Source of the DNA: Pseudomonadota bacterium
GTDB lineage: Bacteria > Pseudomonadota > Alphaproteobacteria > Thalassobaculales > Thalassobaculaceae
Reading direction: 5' to 3'
Length of the DNA stretch: 12,955 nucleotides
Assembly: GCA_027623845.1 (NCBI GenBank)
Contig: JAQBUJ010000026.1
Coordinates: 1 to 12,955, forward strand
In this document: one piece after another, positions 6,276-12,924 of the stretch
How positions within the stretch are numbered: the first letter of the stretch is position 1
Layout: every line of letters begins with the position of its first letter
Notes under the pieces: generated by a model
The model's database searches: none
The model's input: only the letters and a program-made list of their open reading frames with translations
What the model was told of the DNA's origin: nothing
Position numbers and translations under genes: made by a program

Positions 6276-7820
6276 ATGGCAGAACCTGGACATAATTCCG
6301 GAAACCGGCTGAGCGTGCGCCTGCACCCGGCCGATAATGTGGTGACCGCGCGGATCGACATGCTGGCCGGGACCGGCATCGACGATGAAGGCGTTTCGGC
6401 CGCCGAACCGGTTCCGTCGGGCCACAAGATCGCCACGCGATTGATCACCAAGGGCGAGGAAATCCGGAAATACGACCAGGTCATCGGCTTTGCCACCCAG
6501 GAGGTCGCACCAGGCGAGCATGTTCATGTCCACAATGTCGAGATGCGGGACTTCGACCGGGACTATCAGTTCTGCCAGGGGGTCACGCCGACCGCCTTTG
6601 TTCCGGACGCTGATCGCCGGACCTTCCAGGGCTATGTGCGCGGCAATGGCCGGGTCGGCACCCGTAACTATATCGGTGTACTGACCAGCGTGAACTGTTC
6701 GGCGACCGCGGCTAAATACATCGCCGACTCGGTTTCCGAAGAGCTGATGGCTAAGCATCCGACTGTCGACGGGGTTGTCGCTCTGACCCATTCCACCGGC
6801 TGCGGCATGGCCGGTGCAGGCGAGGGATACGCCAACCTTCAGCGCGTGCTATGGGGGTTCGCGCAGCATCCGAACTTCGCCGGCATCCTGATGGTCGGGC
6901 TGGGCTGTGAGGTCAATCAGATCGACTTCCTGCTGGAGGCTTACGGGCTGGAGCGCGGGCCGAAATTCCAAACCATGACGCTTCAGGATACCGGCGGCAC
7001 CCGCAAGACGGTGGCGCGCGGGCTTGGGCTGATTACCGACATGCTGCCCGAAGCCGGTAAGGCTCAGCGCCAGACGGTGCCGGTGAGCGAGCTTACCTTG
7101 GCGCTGCAATGCGGCGGCTCGGACGCCTATTCCGGGATGACAGCGAATCCGGCGCTGGGGGCGGCGGCGACTTTGCTGGTTCAGCATGGCGGCACGGCGG
7201 TTTTGGCCGAGACGCCGGAGATCTATGGCGCCGAACATCTGCTGACCCGCCGCGCGGTGACCCGTGAGGTCGGCGAGAAACTGGTCGAGCGGATCAAGTG
7301 GTGGGAAGACTATTGCGCGCGCAATGGCGGCGAGATGAACAACAACCCCTCGCCGGGCAATAAGGCCGGTGGGCTGACCACGATTCTGGAGAAGTCGCTC
7401 GGCGCGGCGGCCAAGGGCGGCGTGACCAATCTCTGCGGCGTCTATAACTATGCTGAGCGGATCGACGCCAAGGGCTTCGTGTTCATGGACAGCCCGGGTT
7501 ATGACCCGTGCTCGATCACCGGACAGGTCGCCAGCGGTTCGAACGTCGTCGCTTTCACCACCGGACGGGGCTCCTGCTATGGCTGCAAGCCGGTGCCGTC
7601 GCTAAAGCTTGCCACCAACACCACCATGTACCGGCGCATGGAAGAGGACATGGACATCAATTGCGGCGAGGTCCTGGACGAAAACCTCTCGATCGAAGAC
7701 ATGGGCGCGCGGATCTTCGACAAAGTCGTGCGCACCGCCTCGGGCGAGCCGACGAAAAGCGAGGAGCTGGGTATCGGCGATAACGAATTCATCCCCTGGC
7801 AAATCGGCGCGACCATGTGA
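6276..7820 (+). CDS. UxaA/GarD-family sugar-acid dehydratase (altronate/galactarate type)
   Basis: A full-length 514-residue dehydratase that should remove water from an aldonic or aldaric acid to give a 2-keto-3-deoxy acid, using a metal ion. Seen in order: an N-terminal SAF-type domain (about 12-90); the linker GYVRGNGRVGTRNY (119-132), diagnostic of this family; THSTGCGM (171-178); GLGCE (208-212); QCGGSDA (278-284); ETPEIYGAE (312-320); NNPSPGNKAGGLTTILEKSL (356-375); and GRGSCYGC (430-437). Both the SAF and the catalytic domains are present on one chain, as in altronate dehydratase UxaA (about 495 residues) and galactarate dehydratase GarD (about 523). The ATG has GGAGA 7 bases upstream. 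The first residues carry GHNSG, a peptide I associate with N-termini of unrelated alphaproteobacterial proteins. Altronate, galactarate and other stereoisomers cannot be told apart here. Confidence 0.9.
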   Translation: MAEPGHNSGNRLSVRLHPADNVVTARIDMLAGTGIDDEGVSAAEPVPSGHKIATRLITKGEEIRKYDQVIGFATQEVAPGEHVHVHNVEMRDFDRDYQFCQGVTPTAFVPDADRRTFQGYVRGNGRVGTRNYIGVLTSVNCSATAAKYIADSVSEELMAKHPTVDGVVALTHSTGCGMAGAGEGYANLQRVLWGFAQHPNFAGILMVGLGCEVNQIDFLLEAYGLERGPKFQTMTLQDTGGTRKTVARGLGLITDMLPEAGKAQRQTVPVSELTLALQCGGSDAYSGMTANPALGAAATLLVQHGGTAVLAETPEIYGAEHLLTRRAVTREVGEKLVERIKWWEDYCARNGGEMNNNPSPGNKAGGLTTILEKSLGAAAKGGVTNLCGVYNYAERIDAKGFVFMDSPGYDPCSITGQVASGSNVVAFTTGRGSCYGCKPVPSLKLATNTTMYRRMEEDMDINCGEVLDENLSIEDMGARIFDKVVRTASGEPTKSEELGIGDNEFIPWQIGATM

Positions 7821-7856
7821 TTGGCGCTGGGTGATGGCTGAACGCGCTGGCGCGTC

Positions 7857-8279
7857 GTGAGCGATTTCGGGGACAGTTACCTCGGTCAACTTCGCCAGGT
7901 CATCGGCAATCGGTTGGTCCTGATGCCCGGCGCCCGCTGCGTCCTTGAACGCGAGGACGGGCGTGTTTTGTTGCAACAACGGGTCGATAACGGTCTGTGG
8001 TGCCTGCCATCGGGTTACGCCGAGGCGGGCGAGGACATTACCCAGGTGATGCGGCGCGAAGTGCGCGAGGAGACCGGCCTTGAGGTTCTGGACGCCAAGG
8101 CCTGGGGCTTTTCCTCGGACCCGGCTTACGAGACCACGCTGTATCCGAACGGCGATCAGGTCCAGGCCTTTGGGCTCGACTTCTTCGCCCGCTCGTGGCG
8201 CGGCGATCTGCATGTGGACGGGGTCGAAACCGCGGCGCTGGATTGGTTCCCGCCCGACGCATTGCCCGAGGCGATGTAG
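7857..8279 (+). CDS. Nudix hydrolase, C-terminus cut by an in-frame amber codon
   Basis: A 140-residue Nudix protein expected to hydrolyse a nucleoside diphosphate linked to another group. The Nudix box GX5EX7REUXEEXGU is complete: G53, E59, R67-E68, E71-E72 and G74-L75 (GYAEAGEDITQVMRREVREETGL is read at 53-75). Strands LMPGARCVL and GRVLLQQR precede it and WFPPDALPE follows. The frame then meets TAG at 8277-8279, but the same frame stays open for 21 more codons that read like the normal C-terminal helix of this group (see 8280-8345). The start GTG 7857 has no clear ribosome site; it is the only start after the in-frame TGA at 7839, and the N-terminus fits the family. It lies 36 bases after the UxaA-like gene and is probably in its operon. 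The catalytic box is intact, so the short protein may still work or may be unstable. Confidence 0.85.
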   Translation: MSDFGDSYLGQLRQVIGNRLVLMPGARCVLEREDGRVLLQQRVDNGLWCLPSGYAEAGEDITQVMRREVREETGLEVLDAKAWGFSSDPAYETTLYPNGDQVQAFGLDFFARSWRGDLHVDGVETAALDWFPPDALPEAM

Positions 8280-8345
8280 GCCCATCGCCGGGCGGTTGCG
8301 CATTTTTTGATCTACCAGCGTACCGGCGCGTTTCAGGTTTATTGA
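8280..8345 (+). other. Nudix C-terminal tail beyond the amber codon
   Basis: In the frame of the Nudix gene, directly after TAG 8277-8279, 21 sense codons read AHRRAVAHFLIYQRTGAFQ plus VY, ending in TGA 8343-8345. Nudix proteins with a WFPxDALPE segment commonly continue with an HRR-containing helix and a (Y/L)xRTGxFQ ending, so this looks like the true end of the ancestral protein (about 162 residues). One base change, for example CAG to TAG at 8277, would explain it. Sequencing error or read-through are alternatives. Confidence 0.65.
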
Positions 8346-8374
8346 CGATGCGGCACGACCTCGTCCTCTGCCGC

Positions 8375-8382
8375 AAGAGGAG
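8375..8382 (+). promoter_or_regulatory. Strong ribosome binding site of the amidohydrolase gene
   Basis: AAGAGGAG ends 7 bases before ATG 8390, a near-ideal site that fixes this start. Confidence 0.6.
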
Positions 8383-8389
8383 TTACTGA

Positions 8390-9319
8390 ATGTTCGATCC
8401 GGGCCAAGACGACCCTGACAAGTTTTTCGACCGACCGGTCAAAGTGAACGAGGCGCCGAGTGGGTTTTGCGATTGCCATGCCCATGTGTTCGGCCCGCTC
8501 GAGCGCTACCCCGCCGCGTCCGATGATCCGGTTGAGGGGCTGGAGGAGTTCACCACCGGCGCCTACCGTGAGGTCCAGGCGCAATTGGGCGTCAATAGGG
8601 TCGTGTTGGTGCAGCCGGACCATTATGGAAATGATCACGACTGCCTGCTCGACGCGATGACGGTTTTGACCAAGAGCCCGGATGGGCGCTCGGTGGATCT
8701 GGTGCGGGGCGTGGCGGCGGTGCGGGCCGGCGTCGGCGATGATGAGCTTGAGGACCTGCTCGCCGCTGGAATAATCGGCACCCGTTTCGTGATGCGCGGC
8801 GGCCGGGACGGCAATGGCTGGGAGGCGGCTGACCGATTGGCCTGGCGCGTGCATGATTTCGGCTGGGATGTAGAGCTGGAAATGGACGGCTCCGACCTGC
8901 ATGAGGTCGAGCAAACAATCCGCGAATGGCCGGGGCGGGTGGTGCTGGACCATATCGGCCTGTTCTCGCGGACCAGAAACCTCAACCAGCAAGGTTTCGC
9001 AGCCCTGACCCGGTTGATTGACCGGGACAAGGTCTGGGTCAAATTGTCGGCGCCCTATGAGATGTCGCAAGATCGAAGGATCGATGATCCGGTGGTCGCC
9101 GATTTCGCTCGGGCGTTGGTTGACTGGGCGCCGGAGCGGATGGTCTGGGGGTCGAACTGGCCGCATGTCTCAATGCTGGAGAACCCACCGGAAGACCTGA
9201 TGTTGCTCGACCGGTTGGTCGATTGGGTTCCGGAGGAAAGTCGGCGGAGGCGGATCCTCAGTGACAACGCGGTGGAACTTTATGGGTTTGCCGCCGAAGA
9301 TCCGGTGGTTAAATCGTAA
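8390..9319 (+). CDS. LigI/galactarolactone-isomerase-like amidohydrolase (amidohydrolase_2 family)
   Basis: A 309-residue TIM-barrel protein of the amidohydrolase superfamily. It has HxH as H30 and H32 (FCDCHAHVFGPLERYP), VRGVAAV (105-111), GTRFVMRGG (130-138), DHIG with H188 (187-190), WVKLSAPYE (216-224) and WGSNWPHV (253-260). This matches the lactone-acting branch that contains 2-pyrone-4,6-dicarboxylate lactonase LigI and D-galactarolactone isomerase. Spacing agrees with LigI as I recall it (H31, H33, H180, D248), which puts N256 at the LigI general-base aspartate. LigI-type members work without a metal. In a sugar-acid cluster it would isomerise or open a lactone so that a dehydratase can act on the acid or the other lactone. 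The start has a strong AAGAGGAG site. It is probably the last gene of the UxaA-like operon and ends 9 bases from the converging fusion gene, with no visible terminator. Confidence 0.85.
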   Translation: MFDPGQDDPDKFFDRPVKVNEAPSGFCDCHAHVFGPLERYPAASDDPVEGLEEFTTGAYREVQAQLGVNRVVLVQPDHYGNDHDCLLDAMTVLTKSPDGRSVDLVRGVAAVRAGVGDDELEDLLAAGIIGTRFVMRGGRDGNGWEAADRLAWRVHDFGWDVELEMDGSDLHEVEQTIREWPGRVVLDHIGLFSRTRNLNQQGFAALTRLIDRDKVWVKLSAPYEMSQDRRIDDPVVADFARALVDWAPERMVWGSNWPHVSMLENPPEDLMLLDRLVDWVPEESRRRRILSDNAVELYGFAAEDPVVKS

Positions 9320-9328
9320 GGGGTTTGT

Positions 9329-10876
9329 TCAGGCGGGTTTGATGCCGACCAGCCGCATGTCTCGCGGGGCGCCAAGCTTGAATTTCGCCGGCTCCGAGCG
9401 AACGTCGACCAGGCCCGCTTCGACCAACAACTGCCCGAGACTATCCGGGGTGTAGCCCCATTGATGCATCATTAACGGATCGCCGCCGGCTGGATTGCCA
9501 TAGAAGGCCCACATCGTGCGTTGCGCGGCGAGGCCTTCCAGGTCGATTGCCGCCTCTGGCGCCTGCAGCAGCTCGGCGCAGGCGGCAAGCAGGTTCGGGC
9601 ATTCGATGATTAAACGCCCGCCCGGCCGCAATACCCGAACCCATTCGCCAAGGGCAACCGGCGCGTCCCATCGCGCCAGATGCTCGATCAGGTGCACGGA
9701 TAGTATTTCGTCGACGGTTCCATCGGCAAAGCTGGACAGATCACGGGCATCGCAGATCCTGTCCGGCTTGGGACCCGGGCGATCACCGGTCGCGTCGATA
9801 TTGATGTAATGCGGAAGCAGCTTGTCGCCACAGCCGATGTTCAACCGAACCTCGGCGATGCTGGGCCGCCGCCGGGCTGCCGTTGGGGCCAACGCGGCGG
9901 CTCGCCGCAGCGCTTTGTCCCATGCGGTCGCGACGATCCTGGGATGCAACTCAGCCTCGACCGCCGCCCGCCCGGTTTTGGTTCGCCGGATGGTCTCGGG
10001 CCAGGTCTCTAGCATGCTGGAGACGGCGGCTCCGAGGTCGTCATCGACGGCTATATGGGGCTCGAATGGCTTGAGGCTTGGAAACGGTTGGGTCGCCACG
10101 GGTCGGTTATGCCACAACGCATGGGCTAGCCGGTTGGGCGATTTGGTGACATAGGCTGGCGCCAGCGAGGTTGGGGTCAACACGATATGGCAGGCTGATA
10201 ACGCCTCCGATAGCGTTGATGGAGACCACTCCAATCCCTTAACCGTGAGACCGGGAGCGCCATTGCTGATCTCCTCGGCCAAACCTTCCGCTGCATCGCA
10301 GACCACGGTCAAATCGAGGCTCCGACCAGTTAAGCCGGCCAAAAGATTGGGCAGGCATGCAATCAGCGGCGCGGCATTCGACCGGCGTCCGAACCAGAGC
10401 AATCGGACCGAGCCATCGACAAAACCCGCCGGCGCTTCGGCTCCGATACCTTCCAGACAGTCCGGGATAACCACCGCCGGCACCTGCCGCGTGGTGATGA
10501 GATCCGCCAGTTCTTGCGTTGGCGCCGTCGCGAGCGTCGCGAAGGTCAGGAGGGACTCATGTACGGCGGCGTCAGGGCCGGTGAAAACATTATCGCAGAT
10601 GTCGACGATGACGGCCTTGCCCAGATCAGCGGCGTCGCCGAGATAGGGACCGAGATTGAACGTGGTCTTGAAATTGATATAGGCGTCGGCCTCAAAAAAC
10701 GAGCCATCGCGTACCATCGCCGGGGCATCACGATCAATGATCAGTTTCAGGTTGTGGCCGAGCTTGGCGAGATGCGGTGCGATTTCCAAACATCGCAGCC
10801 GGACGCTCGCCAGGCTCGAAAAAGCCCGGCCATCGAGTTTTCCGAGCGGGTGTGGGACGAGGAGAAAAACGCGCAT
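9329..10876 (-). CDS. Glycosyltransferase-like / SAM methyltransferase fusion protein
   Basis: A 515-residue, apparently two-domain protein. Residues 1 to about 330 resemble a GT-B glycosyltransferase: MRVFLLVPHP at the first strand, VRLLWFGRRSN (157-166) at the start of the second Rossmann half, and KSPNRLAHALWHNRPVA (245-261), where the nucleotide-sugar site normally lies. From about 343 a class I methyltransferase follows: VRLNIGCGD (343-351, SAM-binding motif I), D361 as the probable ribose-binding acid, a DEILSVHLIEHL strand and helix (389-400) and VLRPGG (415-420). Such pairs usually modify surface polysaccharides. The ATG at 10876 has only a distant GGGAG, so the start is less certain, but no earlier start exists after the in-frame TAG that ends the ilvD-like gene. 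It lies 57 bases after that gene on the same strand, so they may be co-transcribed although their jobs look unrelated. Acceptor and donor unknown. Confidence 0.8.
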   Translation of the reverse strand: MRVFLLVPHPLGKLDGRAFSSLASVRLRCLEIAPHLAKLGHNLKLIIDRDAPAMVRDGSFFEADAYINFKTTFNLGPYLGDAADLGKAVIVDICDNVFTGPDAAVHESLLTFATLATAPTQELADLITTRQVPAVVIPDCLEGIGAEAPAGFVDGSVRLLWFGRRSNAAPLIACLPNLLAGLTGRSLDLTVVCDAAEGLAEEISNGAPGLTVKGLEWSPSTLSEALSACHIVLTPTSLAPAYVTKSPNRLAHALWHNRPVATQPFPSLKPFEPHIAVDDDLGAAVSSMLETWPETIRRTKTGRAAVEAELHPRIVATAWDKALRRAAALAPTAARRRPSIAEVRLNIGCGDKLLPHYINIDATGDRPGPKPDRICDARDLSSFADGTVDEILSVHLIEHLARWDAPVALGEWVRVLRPGGRLIIECPNLLAACAELLQAPEAAIDLEGLAAQRTMWAFYGNPAGGDPLMMHQWGYTPDSLGQLLVEAGLVDVRSEPAKFKLGAPRDMRLVGIKPA

Positions 10877-10933
10877 TTGGGCGAAGCGCTCCCAGAGTGG
10901 CTTATGGACGGCGTGGACCGAATACCGCCGCCG

Positions 10934-12655
10934 CTACAACAGCGACGGGTCCCTGAGGAAGTCGAAATCGCATCCGGCATCGGCCTGTAAAATGCTGTCA
11001 TAGTACAGCTTCTGATAGCCCCGCGCAGGGCTTGGCACAGTATTTTTCGGTAGTTCGGCGCGACGGCGTTCCAGCTCGGCGGCGTCGACCAGCAGATCAA
11101 GCGACCTGTTCTTGACGCTGACCCGGATACGGTCGCCGGTGCGAACCAAGGCCAACGGCCCGCCAATGGCCGACTCCGGCGTGACATGCAGGATGATCGT
11201 GCCATAGGCGGTACCGCTCATCCTGGCGTCGGAAATCCGCACCATGTCCTTCAATCCGGCCTGGGCCAGCTTCTTGGGGATCGGCAAATAGCCGGCTTCC
11301 GGCATCGCCGCCGGGCTTTTCGGGCCAGCGTTCTGCAGCACCATTATGTCATTGGGCTCGATATCCAGATCGGGGTCGTCGACACGCTCCGCCAAGTCTT
11401 CCAGAGACGAGAACACGATGGCTCGGCCCTCGCTTTCGAACAACGTCGGATCGGCTGCTGAGCGTTTCAGGATGGCGCCGCCCGGCGCCAGCGACCCGAA
11501 CAGCGATACCAGACCGCCCATCGGTTGGATCGGCTCGGCCATCGTGCGCACCACCGCGCGGTCGACATAGGCCGGCTCACCTTCCAGTCGCTCCGCCAGG
11601 GTCTGGCCGGACACGGTCATGCAATCCAGGTTCAATAGCGGCTTCAACTCGCGCAGCACGACCCCCATGCCGCCGGCCTTGAACAGATCTTCCATATAGT
11701 GCTCGCCGGTCGGCTTCAGATCGATCAGCACCGGCGTCTCATCGGACAGTTTGTTTAACTGGTCGAGTGGGATCGGAATGCCCAACCGTCCGGCGACGGC
11801 GGTCAGGTGCACGATGGCGTTGGTCGATCCGCCGATCGCCAGCAGGACCCGTAGCGCGTTCTCGACAGCGGCTGGGGTCATTATTTTGCGCGGGGTCAAT
11901 TTATCCGCCTCAGGGGCCATCGCCAGCGTTACCGCCTGGGCGCCCGAAGCCTCCGAAGCGCGCAGTCGGTCGGCATGGACGGCGGGGATCGCCGCCGTGC
12001 CGGGAAGCGCCATGCCCAAAGCCTCGGTGATGCAGGCCATGGTGCTGGCAGTGCCCATCACCGCGCAGGTGCCGGCGGTGGTGACCAGCCGGGTCTCGAT
12101 CTTATCGATACCGTCCTGGTCGATTTCCCCAGCCCGGAACTTGCCCCAAAAGCGCCGGCAATCGGTGCAGGCGCCAAGGCGCTCGCCCTCGGAATGGCCG
12201 GTCAATTGCGGGCCGGTGATCAGCGAGATAACCGGAATATCGACATTCGCCGCACCCATCAACTGGGCCGGCAGAGTCTTGTCGCAGCCACCGATCAGCA
12301 CCGCGGCGTCCATCGGCTGGGCGCGAATCATCTCCTCGGTGTCCATGCTCATGAGGTTGCGGTACATCATCGAGGTCGGGCTGAGGAAGGTCTCGCCAAG
12401 CGAGATCGTCGGAAACACGATGGGCAAGCCGCCAGCCGCCAGAACCCCGCGCTTCACCGCGTCGATCAGTTCCGGAACATGGCGATGACAGTTGTTGAAG
12501 CCGCTGCCAGTATCGGCGATGCCGACCACGGGTTTGTGCAGAATCTCGCTGCCATAGCCCATGGAAGCCGCGTTCGCCCGCCTGAGATACAGGCTGAAAT
12601 CCATGTCGCCATAATTGGTCAACCCTCGGGCGAGCCCACGCTTTTGTGTAGTCAT
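10934..12655 (-). CDS. IlvD/Edd-family sugar-acid dehydratase
   Basis: A 573-residue iron-sulfur dehydratase of the dihydroxy-acid dehydratase family. The start is the ATG at 12655-12653, 7 bases after GGAAGGAA; a version with 22 more residues from 12721 lacks this support. Cluster and metal ligands are visible: C56 (FNNCHRHV), C124 with D125 and K126 (IGGCDKTLPA), and C197 (TAGTCAVMGTASTM). DARMSG (476-481) places the conserved serine at S480. The cysteine spacing equals that I recall for Rhizobium L-arabinonate dehydratase (C59, C127, C200), and CTDCRRFWGK (163-172) and DMDFSLYLRRA point to the sugar-acid branch and not to valine biosynthesis. Expected reaction: aldonate to 2-keto-3-deoxy-aldonate. 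The sugar (arabinonate, xylonate, galactonate, fuconate or other) cannot be fixed. It has its own upstream region with a -10-like box and a palindrome. Confidence 0.9.
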   Translation of the reverse strand: MTTQKRGLARGLTNYGDMDFSLYLRRANAASMGYGSEILHKPVVGIADTGSGFNNCHRHVPELIDAVKRGVLAAGGLPIVFPTISLGETFLSPTSMMYRNLMSMDTEEMIRAQPMDAAVLIGGCDKTLPAQLMGAANVDIPVISLITGPQLTGHSEGERLGACTDCRRFWGKFRAGEIDQDGIDKIETRLVTTAGTCAVMGTASTMACITEALGMALPGTAAIPAVHADRLRASEASGAQAVTLAMAPEADKLTPRKIMTPAAVENALRVLLAIGGSTNAIVHLTAVAGRLGIPIPLDQLNKLSDETPVLIDLKPTGEHYMEDLFKAGGMGVVLRELKPLLNLDCMTVSGQTLAERLEGEPAYVDRAVVRTMAEPIQPMGGLVSLFGSLAPGGAILKRSAADPTLFESEGRAIVFSSLEDLAERVDDPDLDIEPNDIMVLQNAGPKSPAAMPEAGYLPIPKKLAQAGLKDMVRISDARMSGTAYGTIILHVTPESAIGGPLALVRTGDRIRVSVKNRSLDLLVDAAELERRRAELPKNTVPSPARGYQKLYYDSILQADAGCDFDFLRDPSLL

Positions 12656-12686
12656 CGTGTGTTTCCTTCCGCAGACGGTGGCGGTT

Positions 12687-12692
12687 ATTGTA
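12687..12692 (-). promoter_or_regulatory. Candidate -10 box of the ilvD-like gene
   Basis: Plus-strand ATTGTA reads TACAAT on the minus strand, about 31 bases before the ATG at 12655. No good -35 lies 16-18 bases upstream, which would fit an activated promoter. Confidence 0.4.
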
Positions 12693-12722
12693 ACGGCCTG
12701 ATGCGCAGAGATGGTAGTCATC

Positions 12723-12735
12723 CCTGATCATCAGG
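12723..12735. repeat. Perfect 13-base palindrome upstream of the ilvD-like gene, possible operator
   Basis: CCTGAT-C-ATCAGG has six matching pairs around one central base. Its centre at 12729 is about 49 bases upstream of the start site predicted from TACAAT, a common place for an activator or regulator dimer. No regulator gene is in the window. It is the best operator candidate seen here. Confidence 0.45.
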
Positions 12736-12891
12736 TGATTTTGCCGAGCCGGTTGGCGGTGGCGATGAAACGGGGCGGGCCGCTTTATTCGTTTCGTGGG
12801 GGCCAATTGCCCGCATTCCTCGGCGCGGGTCAACGCCGCTGCCTTGATGACAGGGAACCGTGATGCCCTATTCGAAGAGCATCTTATCTAT

Positions 12892-12924
12892 ACCAGGGTC
12901 ACTCCAGAACCCGAAATCCCTGGT
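12892..12924. repeat. Inverted repeat near the right edge
   Basis: ACCAGGG (12892-12898) and CCCTGGT (12918-12924) are exact 7-base reverse complements with 19 bases between. They flank the stop codon of the possible partial gene below, so this may be a terminator stem with a large loop or a binding site. The stretch 12740-12891 holds nothing I recognise. Confidence 0.3.

Noticed and set aside
8277..8279. Pyrrolysine or other recoded amber codon in the Nudix gene
   Set aside because: Other genes use TAG as an ordinary stop (the ilvD-like gene), and no suppressor or Pyl gene is visible; mutation or sequencing error is simpler.
7602..8303. 233-codon minus-strand frame opposite the end of the UxaA-like gene and the Nudix gene
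   Set aside because: Covers two genes with full catalytic motifs on the other strand; composition reflects codon bias.
8339..9166. 275-codon minus-strand frame opposite the amidohydrolase gene
   Set aside because: Antisense to a gene with HxH and WPH motifs and a strong ribosome site; no motif of its own.
10877..10933. Idea that the TAG ending the ilvD-like gene is read through into the fusion gene, since both are in the same frame
   Set aside because: The dehydratase ends at a normal family length and the 18 codons between TAG and the next ATG are not conserved-looking; same frame by chance is one in three.
11751..12488. 245-codon plus-strand frame opposite the ilvD-like gene
   Set aside because: Antisense shadow of the conserved cysteine-motif region of the dehydratase.
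12102..12833. 243-codon minus-strand frame overlapping the ilvD-like gene in another frame
   Set aside because: Most of it is a frame-shifted reading of the dehydratase; the remaining part upstream has no ribosome site or domain.
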